From: G963663315 sp963665165
GTDB taxonomy: Bacteria; Pseudomonadota; Gammaproteobacteria; Arenicellales; Poriferihabitantaceae
Reading direction: 5' to 3'
Assembly: GCA_963665165.1 (NCBI GenBank)
Contig: OY761989.1
Coordinates: forward strand, 248,001 to 312,000
DNA: 64,000 nucleotides
Positions 43,106-52,262 of the stretch are shown piece by piece. Numbering within the stretch: the stretch's first letter is position 1; the number at the start of each line of letters is the position of its first letter. Position numbers and translations under genes: made by a program. The notes beneath the pieces were generated by a model. That model searched no databases and was not told the origin of the DNA. It saw only the letters and a program-made list of their open reading frames with translations.

Positions 43106-44041
43106 TTGACCGGATCATCGGAAATGGTCCCGGAACGCAAGGAGATGACCCGACCCGACACTGACATTATCATCATCAGCGGCCTGTCCGGCTCCGGCAA
43201 AAGTGTCGCGTTGCAGTCGCTGGAAGATATCGGCTATTTTTGTATCGACAACCTGCCTGCATCCCTGTTGCATCAATTCATTGTCGATTTTCCTGGTCAG
43301 GCCGGCGCCATCACCATCAACACCGATAGCGACGTATTTTCGGGCGCTGCGGTGAGCATAGATTCCCGTAACAAGAGTTACCTGGCGGATTTGAACACTC
43401 ATTTATCGACACTCGAAGATCATGGTATCCGCTATCGGATATTATTTCTCGAAGCTGAAGAGCGGCAACTGGTTCGCCGATACAGTGGAACCCGCAGAAA
43501 ACACCCGCTCACCGATGCCCGGACACCGCTGGTTGAAGGGATTCGCCTTGAACGCGCCCTGACCCGGCCCCTGCATGACAGAGCCGATCATGTCATCAAC
43601 ACCACCGATATGACCCCGCATGAACTGCGCGGCCTGATCCGGGATTTTGCCGGGGGCGGCTTGTCCTCCACCCCGCTGTTTCTGATCGAATCGTTTGGCT
43701 TCAAACACGGGACTCCCCGGGAAGCGGATTTCATGTTTGACGTCAGGTGTCTGCCCAATCCGTATTGGGACGAATCCCTCAGGCCGTTGAACGGGCTGGA
43801 CAAGGCAGTTCAGGACTTCATGGGAAACAAACAGATTGTGAATGACATGACAACGGAAATATTCCGGTTTCTGGAAAAGTGGCTGCCGGGATTCACCAGT
43901 GAAAACCGGAGTTATATTACGGTAGCGATAGGCTGTACCGGCGGGCGGCACCGCTCGGTCTTTATCAGCGAACAGTTGATGCGGTTTTTTTCAGAAGAGG
44001 GTATCGATGTGCAGATACGCCACCGGGACATTGCAAAATGA
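43106..44041 (+). CDS. rapZ: RNase adapter protein RapZ
   Basis: A 311-residue P-loop protein (305 or 298 from ATG starts at 43124 or 43145). The Walker A motif is 'IIISGLSGSGKSVALQSLEDIGYFCIDNLP', the family signature. The C-terminal RNA-binding domain includes 'FKHGTPREADFMFDVRCLPNPYWDESLRPLNG' and 'ITVAIGCTGGRHRSVFISEQL'. In E. coli RapZ guides RNase E to the GlmZ small RNA to tune glucosamine-6-phosphate synthesis. It overlaps the HPr gene by 4 bases. Confidence 0.94.
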   Translation: MTGSSEMVPERKEMTRPDTDIIIISGLSGSGKSVALQSLEDIGYFCIDNLPASLLHQFIVDFPGQAGAITINTDSDVFSGAAVSIDSRNKSYLADLNTHLSTLEDHGIRYRILFLEAEERQLVRRYSGTRRKHPLTDARTPLVEGIRLERALTRPLHDRADHVINTTDMTPHELRGLIRDFAGGGLSSTPLFLIESFGFKHGTPREADFMFDVRCLPNPYWDESLRPLNGLDKAVQDFMGNKQIVNDMTTEIFRFLEKWLPGFTSENRSYITVAIGCTGGRHRSVFISEQLMRFFSEEGIDVQIRHRDIAK

Positions 44042-44310
44042 GAGTACGCAAGCAGATTCAGGTTATCAACAAACTTGGATTGCACGCCCGCGCCGCCGCC
44101 AGGCTGGTCAGGCTGTGTTCTGACTATGAAAGTGCAATCGCGCTCCACAATGGCGAAAAATCCGTGGATGCCAAAAGTATCATGGGTGTCATGATGCTGG
44201 CCGCTACCCAGGGCTCATCACTTGAACTGGTAGTTGAGGGCCATGATGCCGAAGCGGCCAGCGAAGAAATAGTGGCGCTGTTCGAAAATTATTTCGATGA
44301 AGGGGAATAG
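44038..44310 (+). CDS. ptsH: HPr family phosphocarrier (NPr-type)
   Basis: A 90-residue phosphocarrier. His about 16 lies in 'NKLGLHARAAARLVRL', and the second site Ser is in 'VDAKSIMGVMMLAATQG'. It takes phosphate from EI encoded next and gives it to PtsN. The locus points to the nitrogen branch (ptsO/npr), though EI here is of PtsI type. It overlaps rapZ by 4 bases. Confidence 0.92.
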   Translation: MRVRKQIQVINKLGLHARAAARLVRLCSDYESAIALHNGEKSVDAKSIMGVMMLAATQGSSLELVVEGHDAEAASEEIVALFENYFDEGE

Positions 44311-44325
44311 GAGGCGGGGAAGACC

Positions 44326-46068
44326 ATGTTAGCGCTATATGGAAACGGCGTCGGGTATGGCATTGCCATCGGTACCGCCCGGGTTATGCGGAAACCCGAC
44401 CCGGATATCCCGAGCTACGACATAGCCCCTGAAAACATCGAACAGGAAGTCGAGCGTCTCAAACAGGCGATCAGGAACGCCGCCCGGAGGCTCGCGGCCA
44501 TTGATGCCCAGTTACCCGCTACAGGGGTATCTGAAATTCGCGGCATATTGAACGCGCATTCGTTGATGCTGGATGACCCGATGCTCAGTCAGGAGCCTGC
44601 CGCCATCATCCGCGAGCAGGGCATCAACGCGGAAGCGGCGCTGCAGCGGCACGCCAATCATCTCGAGAGGATATTCAGCGAAATCGATGACCCTTATCTG
44701 AGCAGCAAATCAGTCGATGTAGTGCAGGTTATCAACCGTATTCAAGGCGCTTTAATGGATGAGCAGGATGACCCGGGAGCCTCGCCTGAAGGCGAAAACG
44801 CTGAAGGGATGATCAAAGCGGAAATTATTGTAGCCAATGATCTGACCCCCGCTGACACTATCGAACTGAACAAACATCATATCAGGGGATTCGTCACCAA
44901 TCTCGGCAGCCCTATTTCACACACCGCGATTCTGGCGAAAAGCCTGAAAATCCCGGCCATTGTCGGATTGCATGGCGGTATTCGCTACTTGCATACCGGA
45001 GACCCGTTGATTATTGATGGCAAGCGGGGGGTGGTCCTTGCCGATCCCGATGAGGCCACGCTGGAAGCCTATCGGATCAGGAGGGAGAAAATTCTTCGCC
45101 GTTCCCAGGAGCTGGAGGCCCTGGTGGGAGAAACCGCCACCACTTTGGATGGCATCGAGGTGGCGTTGAACTCCAACATTGAATTGCCCGAGGAGGTGCT
45201 TGAAAGCGAGTCGTTGAATGCTGCCGGAGTCGGCTTGTATCGAACCGAGTTCCTGTATATGAATCGGGCCGAAATCCCGGACGAAGAGGAGCAATACCGG
45301 AAATACAGCCAGGTCCTGAACCAGACGACCCGCCCGGTCACATTTCGAACCCTGGATATCGGCGGAGACAAACCGGTGGAAGGGATCAGTGTCAACAATC
45401 TGATCACCAATCCCGCCCTGGGACGGCGTGCGATTCGATTGTGCCTGCACGACCTGGCCCTGTTCAAACCGCAGTTGCGGGCAATTTACAGGGCGGCGGT
45501 CCACGGACGGGTCAAACTGCTGGTGCCGATGCTGTCCAACATGGATGAACTGGACCAGTTGTTTTTTTTGCTTGATGAGGTACGTGAAGAACTTCGGTTC
45601 CAGGGTTTTGATTACGACCCCGATGTGCCTGTCGGCGGTATGATCGAAGTACCGGCGGCAGCGGTTGCAGCCGACCTGTTCGCGGACAAGCTCGATTTTC
45701 TGGCCATTGGCACCAACGACCTGATTCAATACACGTTAGCGATCGACCGGGTGGATGATGAAGTGAACTATCTGTACGACCCGTTGCATCCTTCCATTTT
45801 AAGATTGATCAAAACCACAATCAATGCGGGGAAAGCGGCCCGGATTCCGGTTTCCATGTGTGGTGAAATGGCCGGGAATGTGCGTTACACCCGCGTATTG
45901 CTTGGTATGGGGCTGCGGGATTTCAGCATGGACCCGTCGGCTATCCTCGAAGTGAAACGACAGACCCGACTCACTGACACCACCAAAATCCGGCCCCTGG
46001 TAAAGCGGCTGCTGAACACGGCCGATCAAAAGCAGGTCAAACAGTTGATTGATGAAATCAATGCTTGA
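44326..46068 (+). CDS. ptsI: PEP-protein phosphotransferase enzyme I
   Basis: A 580-residue enzyme I that starts the phosphorelay from phosphoenolpyruvate. The phospho-His site is in 'LGSPISHTAILAKSLKIPAIVG'. The PEP-binding C-domain has 'GLYRTEFLYMNR', 'FRTLDIGGDKPV', 'PVGGMIEVPAAAVAAD' and 'MCGEMAGNVRY'. There is no N-terminal GAF domain, so it is a PtsI-type EI rather than PtsP. No sugar EIIBC gene is in view, so the likely acceptor chain is EI, HPr, PtsN. Confidence 0.94.
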   Translation: MLALYGNGVGYGIAIGTARVMRKPDPDIPSYDIAPENIEQEVERLKQAIRNAARRLAAIDAQLPATGVSEIRGILNAHSLMLDDPMLSQEPAAIIREQGINAEAALQRHANHLERIFSEIDDPYLSSKSVDVVQVINRIQGALMDEQDDPGASPEGENAEGMIKAEIIVANDLTPADTIELNKHHIRGFVTNLGSPISHTAILAKSLKIPAIVGLHGGIRYLHTGDPLIIDGKRGVVLADPDEATLEAYRIRREKILRRSQELEALVGETATTLDGIEVALNSNIELPEEVLESESLNAAGVGLYRTEFLYMNRAEIPDEEEQYRKYSQVLNQTTRPVTFRTLDIGGDKPVEGISVNNLITNPALGRRAIRLCLHDLALFKPQLRAIYRAAVHGRVKLLVPMLSNMDELDQLFFLLDEVREELRFQGFDYDPDVPVGGMIEVPAAAVAADLFADKLDFLAIGTNDLIQYTLAIDRVDDEVNYLYDPLHPSILRLIKTTINAGKAARIPVSMCGEMAGNVRYTRVLLGMGLRDFSMDPSAILEVKRQTRLTDTTKIRPLVKRLLNTADQKQVKQLIDEINA

Positions 46069-46091
46069 AGAGCGCCGGGCAAACCAGCCGG

Positions 46092-46799
46092 TTAAGGTTC
46101 AAGTTCTTCCTGATTAAATCGGTAACCGACGCCATAAACCGACTCAATCCAGTCCGCCGCCGGTTCCAGCATGGTCAGTTTCCTGCGGAGATTCTTGATA
46201 TGACTGTCAATGGTTCTGTCCGAAACGACGCGGTAATCGTTATATGCCGCATCCAGCAACCGGCTCCGCGAAAACACATGACCTGATTGCGAAGCAAAAG
46301 CCTGGAGCAGCCTGAATTCCACAGGCGTCAGGTCAAGCTTTTTCCCGTTCAGCGTTGCGGAGAATCTGCTTTTATCAATCCTGAGTTTCGATTCTCCATT
46401 TGCGGCTGCATTGCCCAATGATCCTGACCGGGGGCGGCGCAATACGGCCTTGACCCGGGCCACGACCTCTCGCGGGCTGAAGGGCTTGCAGATATAGTCA
46501 TCCGCGCCCAGTTCCAGACCCAGAATACGGTCAATTTCCTCCACCCGGGCGGTGACCATGATAATCGGAACATCGCTCTTTTGCCGAATTTGTCGACATA
46601 CGGTCAAGCCGTCCATGCCGGGTAACATGATGTCCAGTATCACCAGATCAGTGGAATGTTCATCCAGCCAGACACCGACTTCGTCGCCAGCGTGGATACA
46701 ATGGGTATCGTATCCATTATTTTGTAAATAATCGGACGTCAGGGATGCCAGTTTTACTTCATCCTCAACGATCAGGATGTGGCGCTCCGGTCTGTTCAC
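46092..46799 (-). CDS. baeR: BaeR-like response regulator
   Basis: A 235-residue OmpR-family regulator. The receiver has the phosphorylated Asp in 'DLVILDIMLPGMDGLTVCRQIR' and a conserved Lys in 'DDYICKPFSPREVVARVKAVLRR', a stretch nearly identical to E. coli BaeR. The winged helix ends with 'YNDYRVVSDRTIDSHIKNLRRKL' and 'VYGVGYRF'. It starts 5 bases after the sensor gene ends, so both are one operon. BaeSR responds to envelope stress and induces efflux in E. coli; target genes here are unknown. Confidence 0.88.
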   Translation of the reverse strand: MNRPERHILIVEDEVKLASLTSDYLQNNGYDTHCIHAGDEVGVWLDEHSTDLVILDIMLPGMDGLTVCRQIRQKSDVPIIMVTARVEEIDRILGLELGADDYICKPFSPREVVARVKAVLRRPRSGSLGNAAANGESKLRIDKSRFSATLNGKKLDLTPVEFRLLQAFASQSGHVFSRSRLLDAAYNDYRVVSDRTIDSHIKNLRRKLTMLEPAADWIESVYGVGYRFNQEELEP

Positions 46800-46803
46800 G
46801 TTT

Positions 46804-48234
46804 TCATCCGGATTCTGGTATTTCGGGTAACCGGATGGAGATCATCAGGCCGCCAAGTGGGGAATGGGCGGCTGAAATCCGGCCGTGATGGCCCTGGACA
46901 ATTCGCTGGCAGATCGACAATCCAATCCCGGCGCCGCCTGAAGAGCGGCTTCGGGACGGATCGACACGGAACAGGCGGTCGAAGATTTTCGGCAGGGCAT
47001 CATCCGGCACCCCGGGAACGCTGTCATTGAAATCAATCACGATCCAGCCTTTATCCCGTGTGGTCCTGACCTCCAGTTGCCCGCCTTGGTCTGTGTAGCG
47101 AAGCGAGTTTTCCAATACGTTGGTAAACAACTGCACCATCCGGTTCCAGTCGGCTTCGACAGGATAAGTGGTATCCGGTTCATGCGCGAAAGTCGTCCTG
47201 ATCTCCTTTTCATCGAAACGCCCCTGAAAAAGTTCCAGGGCATCGGCCAGACAGGGAATGATATCGATCATCTGTAAATCATAGCGAAACTGGTCTTCAT
47301 CCGCTTTGGACAACTCGTACAGATCATCGACCATCGTACTCAAGCGCAGTACTTCGACATGCAATGAATTGCCCGCTTCATCCGACCACTGCCGGACACC
47401 GTCCTGCAGGGCTTCGATTTCACCGCGAAGCGTGGTTAGCGGGGTCCGCAACTCATGGGCGATATCCGTCACCCATTGCCGGCGCAACTGTTCGTTTCTG
47501 GAGAGCGTATCGGCGAGACGGTTAAAATCCCGGGCCAGCTCGCCAAGCTCATCTTTCCGACGGGTGGGCAAATGAACATCAAAATCACCACCCGCCAGAC
47601 GACGGGTGGCCTGGGCCATGTCTTTAATGGGCGATAAAAACTGGCGGGCGAGCAACACGGAACCAATACCGGCGACAATAAGCGAGAGTAATGCGATGAG
47701 ATAAAAAGAACGGTTTTGCCGTTTTACGAATTTGAGTTCAAGCTGCTTTTCAAATCTTCGTAAAGGCGCCAGATGCAATATCCCGACAGGCGTGTCATCC
47801 AAGCTGATAATATGGGAAGTGCTGTCAATCGGAATATCCGACAGGCCCGCAATATGGTTCCGGTCAGGGTCGGTCAGACCCAGACGAGGTCCGATATCCA
47901 AAAGCTGGCCGTGACCGTGGCCTTTTCCGTGGTGGAGGGTATTGTCCGGACGGGGTTCGTGACCGGTCCAGCGAAACCGGGGATAACCGGTCGACCAGGT
48001 AAGGCCCCGCCAAGCTCGCTCGTTGTTTTCAAGAAAACTCCAATTGCCATACAACCTGTATCCTTCCTTCAACTGCTCGGCGACCTGATCGATCCGGCGA
48101 AATTCCGCCCGGTTGACGTAATCCAGAAAACCCCTGTGAAAACTGAACCGGATCATCAACAGCATGATCGCGACCACGACCAGAATCGTGACGCTCAACG
48201 CGAAGAATAATTTCGGTGTGATTTTAAGATTCAC
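46804..48234 (-). CDS. baeS: BaeS-like sensor histidine kinase
   Basis: A 476-residue inner-membrane kinase. An N-terminal TM helix is followed by a periplasmic part starting 'SFHRGFLDYVNRAEFRRIDQVAEQL' and 'YGNWSFLENNERAW', which matches BaeS. The periplasmic loop includes HHGKGHGHGQ, a His/Gly cluster that may bind metal. After the second TM come HAMP ('RRLAGGDFDVHLPTRRKDELGELARDFNRL'), the H-box 'WVTDIAHELRTPLTTLRGE', and the ATP domain ('LENSLRYTDQGG', 'PKIFDRLFRVD', 'GAGIGLSICQRI'). It is divergent from an EF-hand protein gene. Confidence 0.88.
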   Translation of the reverse strand: MNLKITPKLFFALSVTILVVVAIMLLMIRFSFHRGFLDYVNRAEFRRIDQVAEQLKEGYRLYGNWSFLENNERAWRGLTWSTGYPRFRWTGHEPRPDNTLHHGKGHGHGQLLDIGPRLGLTDPDRNHIAGLSDIPIDSTSHIISLDDTPVGILHLAPLRRFEKQLELKFVKRQNRSFYLIALLSLIVAGIGSVLLARQFLSPIKDMAQATRRLAGGDFDVHLPTRRKDELGELARDFNRLADTLSRNEQLRRQWVTDIAHELRTPLTTLRGEIEALQDGVRQWSDEAGNSLHVEVLRLSTMVDDLYELSKADEDQFRYDLQMIDIIPCLADALELFQGRFDEKEIRTTFAHEPDTTYPVEADWNRMVQLFTNVLENSLRYTDQGGQLEVRTTRDKGWIVIDFNDSVPGVPDDALPKIFDRLFRVDPSRSRSSGGAGIGLSICQRIVQGHHGRISAAHSPLGGLMISIRLPEIPESG

Positions 48235-48426
48235 AAGTAGTTCCGATGCAGCGGCAAGAGCTACAGGAAACCCGGATTGAAACCGACCTGAAGAGGGAAT
48301 GCAATTCCATTCGGGAGCAGATTTTCAATCTCCACAGTTACTCCATACTTGATCCATTAAAAATACCGACTTGCCGAATATATTGGCGGCTCCAGCACAA
48401 CACACAGATACAGCAGGTACAAATTC

Positions 48427-48912
48427 ATGAAACTTTTAAAAAACAAACGATCGCTCGCGGTTGCTGGCCTGGTTTCCGTAGTAATCATCACGGGCTCCGT
48501 ATCCATTCTTGCACATGATGGACGCGGCAAGCACGGCGGCAAATTCGCGAAGCGGCACGCGATTATGAAAGTGGTTGACCAGATCGATGTCAACAGGGAT
48601 GGCACGATCACCCGGCAGGAGATTGATGCGCATCGCCAGCAGAAACTGGCTGACTACGACGCAAACCAGGACAGCGCTTTACAGCTGTCAGAGTTCGAAC
48701 TGCTTTGGCTCGCGGTGATGCGCGATAAAATGGTGGACCACTTCCAATATCTCGATCAGGATGGAGATAGCCGGGTGACCGATTTCGAGTTGGCTGAGCC
48801 GCTCCGCAAAATGATGGCGTATGGCGATACCAACGGCGATGACGCACTGGACCGTGATGAACTCCGGTTTCACCACAGGAAGCGGGACCATGGCGGAAAT
48901 CATGGCAGCTGA
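48427..48912 (+). CDS. Exported EF-hand protein
   Basis: A 161-residue protein with an N-terminal signal segment (SLAVAGLVSVVIITGSVSILA). Four EF-hand type loops follow: DVNRDGTITRQE, DANQDSALQLSE, DQDGDSRVTDFE and DTNGDDALDRDE, all with Asp at positions 1, 3 and 5 or close variants. Both ends are His-rich (HDGRGKHGGK; HHRKRDHGGNHG). It would bind Ca2+ or other ions in the periplasm. It is divergent from baeS-baeR, which suggests it is a target or partner of that system. A terminator follows. Confidence 0.85.
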   Translation: MKLLKNKRSLAVAGLVSVVIITGSVSILAHDGRGKHGGKFAKRHAIMKVVDQIDVNRDGTITRQEIDAHRQQKLADYDANQDSALQLSEFELLWLAVMRDKMVDHFQYLDQDGDSRVTDFELAEPLRKMMAYGDTNGDDALDRDELRFHHRKRDHGGNHGS

Positions 48913-48929
48913 TAACGGCTGACGGCCGG

Positions 48930-48957
48930 GACCCGCCCGCCCGGGGCGGGTCTTTTT
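48930..48957 (+). terminator. Rho-independent terminator after EF-hand gene
   Basis: Stem GACCCGCCC (48930-48938) pairs with GGGCGGGTC (48944-48952), loop of five bases, followed by TTTTT. It ends the EF-hand gene transcript. Confidence 0.88.
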
Positions 48958-49021
48958 GCTTCGGCTATTTACCGGATCCGGTCGAAGGCATAAAATGGTC
49001 CAAAACCAACAGGGTTCCATA

Positions 49022-49753
49022 ATGAATTTGAACAGTAAAACGATCCGGTACCAGAGCGGGAATCAAACCCATCATGGTTATTTCGCCTGGGACCAGGACA
49101 GGGAGTCGCCCCGGCCCGGGATTATCGTAATCCACGAATGGTGGGGGTTGAACGGGTATATAAAAACGCGGGCCGACATGCTGGCGGAACAGGGTTACTG
49201 CGCGCTGGCCATAGACATGTACGGCAACGGCATGGAAGCCGAAAATCCGGATCAGGCTGGACAAGCGATGAACGCCGTGCTGGGTGACATGGAGACAGGG
49301 ACCCGGCGCTTGCAGGCAGGCTATGATACGCTGGTTGCACAGCAGGAAGTCGATTCGGATCGAACCGCGGCAATGGGTTATTGCTTTGGCGGCGCCATGG
49401 CATTGCACATGGCGAGAACCGGTATGCCGCTGGCGGCCGCAGTCAGTTTCCATGGCGCGCTGGGTTCGTTCCACACCGCGGAGCCGGGACAGATCAGGGC
49501 CCGCATCCTGGTTTGCCATGGCGAAGAAGACGCCATGGTGACGATGGATGACGTCGCCGCTTTCAGACAGGAAATGGATCAGGCCGATGCGAATTACGAG
49601 GTAGTGGTCCATGCCGGCGCAAAACACGGCTTCTCCAGCAGGGAGGCAGACCGGAACGCCAGTCTGTACGAACTTCCATTAGGGTACGACGCCAATGCGG
49701 ACGCACAATCCTGGGCGGCGATGCTGGCCCTGTTCAGGGATGTCCTGGATTGA
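49022..49753 (+). CDS. Dienelactone hydrolase family protein
   Basis: A 243-residue alpha/beta hydrolase starting at 49022 (MNLNSKTIRYQSGNQT). The nucleophile elbow is 'AAMGYCFGGAMAL', with Cys as in dienelactone hydrolases. The acid is in 'CHGEEDAMV' and the His in 'VHAGAKHGFSS'; 'IIVIHEWWGLNGYIKTRADMLAEQGY' is the DLH opening. The substrate is not known; many members are general esterases. Monocistronic, between the EF-hand gene and the convergent RACo gene. Confidence 0.92.
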   Translation: MNLNSKTIRYQSGNQTHHGYFAWDQDRESPRPGIIVIHEWWGLNGYIKTRADMLAEQGYCALAIDMYGNGMEAENPDQAGQAMNAVLGDMETGTRRLQAGYDTLVAQQEVDSDRTAAMGYCFGGAMALHMARTGMPLAAAVSFHGALGSFHTAEPGQIRARILVCHGEEDAMVTMDDVAAFRQEMDQADANYEVVVHAGAKHGFSSREADRNASLYELPLGYDANADAQSWAAMLALFRDVLD

Positions 49754-49794
49754 CAGGCCCGGTAAACTGCCCGGCAACAACCGGGGGATTTAAA

Positions 49795-51825
49795 TCACCG
49801 CGCAGGTTGACGGCGCTGGCGGCGGCGCTGTCGTCCACCGCCGGGATGTTCTGATCCGGTAGCGGCAGGCTGGGGAAGATCAACCTGCCGCTGCAGATGA
49901 TCGAATGCCGCCGTTTTATGCGGTATCGCCAAAGCGTCTACAAAATGTTCCTGAAAACGGGCTTCCACCGCTGTTTCCACCTTCCGGATTCGCTTGACTG
50001 CATCCTCGATCTCCGAGCGCGCATCGGTATCGAGCAATGTGATGGTGGCTCCGGCTCCGGCCGCGTTGCCGGCAGAACTGACATGGGCCAGTTCGCAATC
50101 CGGGATCATCCCCAGCACCATCGCATACTTGACATCGATATGTGCCCCGAATGCTCCCGCCAGACGAATCCGGTCGACCGAGTCGACTTTCAGTTTGTCC
50201 ATCAACAATCGCGCGCCCGCGTACAGCGCGGCTTTCGCCAACTGGATTGCCCGAACATCATTCTGCGTAATCAATACCTGAATCCGCCCCTCGTCATACA
50301 GTTTGTAGCTCCAGGTTTTCTCATTCAGGATCAACCGTCCGGTTCTTGAGGCCAGGTTACCATCAATCGCACCATCCGGCTTGATCAAACCGGCAAGATA
50401 CATCTCGGCCATCACCTCTATAATGCCCGAACCGCATATTCCGGTAATGCCGGTGGCCGCGGTCTCCTCCGCGAAACCGGGCTGATCCGACCACAATTCG
50501 CTGCCAATAATCCGGAATCGGGGTTCCAGGGTTTGTCTGTCGATTCGCACTCTTTCGATCGCTCCCGGCGCCGCTCTCTGGCCTCCGCTGATTTGCGCAC
50601 CTTCGAAAGCCGGGCCGGTCGGGCTGGAAGCCGCCACCATTTTCCGATTGTTGCCGAGCACGATTTCCGCGTTGGTGCCGACATCCACCAGCAAGGTCAG
50701 TTCACTGCGCTCGTAGGGAGCCTCGGAAAGCGTGGCGGCAGCCGCATCCGCCCCCACATGGCCCGCGATACAGGGGAGAATATAGGCTCTGGCGCCCGGA
50801 TTGACTTTCAGGTCGAGTTCTTCGGCCCGGATATCGAGCGCAGCGTCCGTGGTCAGGGCAAACGGAGCGCCGCCCAGTTCGACCGGATTGATACCCAGCA
50901 GCAAATGATGCATGACCGGGTTTCCAACCAGCGTCAGATCGACTACATCGCTCAACGCGATGTCCGTACCGGCAACCAGGTCCTCAATCAACCCCTGTAA
51001 TGCAACCCGGACCGTCCGGGTCATATCCGCTTCGCCGCCCGGATTCATCATCACGTATGAAACCCGGCTCATCAAATCCTCACCAAACCGGATCTGGGGA
51101 TTCATCCGTCCAGCCGAATTAACCGCTTCGCCGCTGACCAGATCGCATAAATGCGCCGCAATGGTAGTCGAACCGACATCCACCGCCACGCCGTAAATGT
51201 TCGTTTTCAGCCCCGGCCAGATGGCAATCGCCTGTTTCTCCCGATGCACCGCAATGGTTATTTTCCATTCCCCCTGCCGCAATACGCTCTGTAATGAAGC
51301 CAGCAGATGAAAATCGAATGAAACACCAGACAGGTCCCAGTCGAACTCAAGCGCATCCTGGGTGCGCTGCAAATCCCCGGTCGGGTCATGCATGTCCGGC
51401 TCAGGCACTTCAACATAATGCAGTCGGACAGACGGATTCAGGGTGATGGCATGAACGTCCAGCCTTTTGCGAACCACCTGTTTGTGCGCCTGGCTTTCCG
51501 GCGGCACATCAATCACCACATCTCCAAGCAGTTTCGCCTGACAACCCAGCCTGCGGGTCGAAGGCGACTGCCTGTCAAAAAATTCCTTCTCGCTGGCGCT
51601 TCGGGGAGACAGGTTTTCCGCATTGGAGTGAATCCGGAACTTGGCGAACTCACCGATACTGTGATCGATCTGGCAACGATCGCAAATGCCCCGGCCACCG
51701 CACACGGTATCCAGATCCACGCCCAGTTGCTGGGCCGCCTCCAACACGGACTTTCCCCGGACAATCTCGCCGCGTTTGCCTGACGGTGTAAAGACGACCT
51801 GTACGGTTGCGCGGGTCTCGTTCAT
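49795..51825 (-). CDS. RACo-type reductive activator of corrinoid protein (2Fe-2S/ASKHA)
   Basis: About 676 residues starting at 51825 (MNETRATVQVVFTPSG), 7 bases after the GFA gene stop; a start at 51885 would overlap that gene. The N-terminus is a [2Fe-2S] ferredoxin domain with CGGRGICDRC and a fourth Cys in RRLGCQAKL. The large remainder is a DUF4445/ASKHA ATPase with 'YGVAVDVGSTTIAAHL', 'LTLLVDVGTNAEIVLGN' and 'LAGAFGAHIDVKYA'. Such proteins use ATP to reduce Co(II) corrinoid back to Co(I). The C-terminus is a low-complexity basic tail (GGGRQRRRQRRQPAR). It is the last gene of the corrinoid operon. Confidence 0.9.
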   Translation of the reverse strand: MNETRATVQVVFTPSGKRGEIVRGKSVLEAAQQLGVDLDTVCGGRGICDRCQIDHSIGEFAKFRIHSNAENLSPRSASEKEFFDRQSPSTRRLGCQAKLLGDVVIDVPPESQAHKQVVRKRLDVHAITLNPSVRLHYVEVPEPDMHDPTGDLQRTQDALEFDWDLSGVSFDFHLLASLQSVLRQGEWKITIAVHREKQAIAIWPGLKTNIYGVAVDVGSTTIAAHLCDLVSGEAVNSAGRMNPQIRFGEDLMSRVSYVMMNPGGEADMTRTVRVALQGLIEDLVAGTDIALSDVVDLTLVGNPVMHHLLLGINPVELGGAPFALTTDAALDIRAEELDLKVNPGARAYILPCIAGHVGADAAAATLSEAPYERSELTLLVDVGTNAEIVLGNNRKMVAASSPTGPAFEGAQISGGQRAAPGAIERVRIDRQTLEPRFRIIGSELWSDQPGFAEETAATGITGICGSGIIEVMAEMYLAGLIKPDGAIDGNLASRTGRLILNEKTWSYKLYDEGRIQVLITQNDVRAIQLAKAALYAGARLLMDKLKVDSVDRIRLAGAFGAHIDVKYAMVLGMIPDCELAHVSSAGNAAGAGATITLLDTDARSEIEDAVKRIRKVETAVEARFQEHFVDALAIPHKTAAFDHLQRQVDLPQPAATGSEHPGGGRQRRRQRRQPAR

Positions 51826-51832
51826 TTTTCGT

Positions 51833-52225
51833 TCAAATTCGATTTCGCAGACCCGGCAACCCGTGATAATCACTGGCATCTTCAACGAAGATGTTTTTTA
51901 CGGTTTCAAGACCGGTCGGAGGATCCAGCGTTCCGGCGGTAACACTGATACTGTCAAGACCGGATTTCTGCCAGAAAAGGCTGCTCCCGCAACGGTTGCA
52001 AAAACCCCTTCTCGCGGCTTCAGAAGAAGAATACCAGCTTAAAGTCGAGTCCGCATTCAACTCGAACCGATCAAGACCGACCTGGGTCGCGGCAAAATGA
52101 TGACCGGTGGTTTTACGACACTGGGAGCAAAAACAGTTGATCACATCGCGGCATTCACCGAGCAGGGTATAGCGCACCCCCCCGCACAAACAACTCCCGG
52201 TTCTGCGTCGGTCTTTTTCTGTCAT
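51833..52225 (-). CDS. GFA family protein (glutathione/formaldehyde-type, Cys-rich)
   Basis: A 130-residue zinc-binding protein of the GFA (Gfa/CENP-V) family. Metal and substrate cysteines are seen in 'GSCLCGGVRY', 'NCFCSQCRKTTG' and 'GFCNRCGSSLFW'. The start at 52225 (MTEKDRRRTGSCLC) gives the normal length. The best-known member was described as glutathione-dependent formaldehyde-activating, although that activity is debated. Its place inside the corrinoid operon, between the methyltransferase and RACo genes, suggests a link to one-carbon intermediates, but this is inference. Confidence 0.88.
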   Translation of the reverse strand: MTEKDRRRTGSCLCGGVRYTLLGECRDVINCFCSQCRKTTGHHFAATQVGLDRFELNADSTLSWYSSSEAARRGFCNRCGSSLFWQKSGLDSISVTAGTLDPPTGLETVKNIFVEDASDYHGLPGLRNRI

Positions 52226-52262
52226 GAACAGGCGCTCTTCAAAAATCCGGACGGAACGGAGC

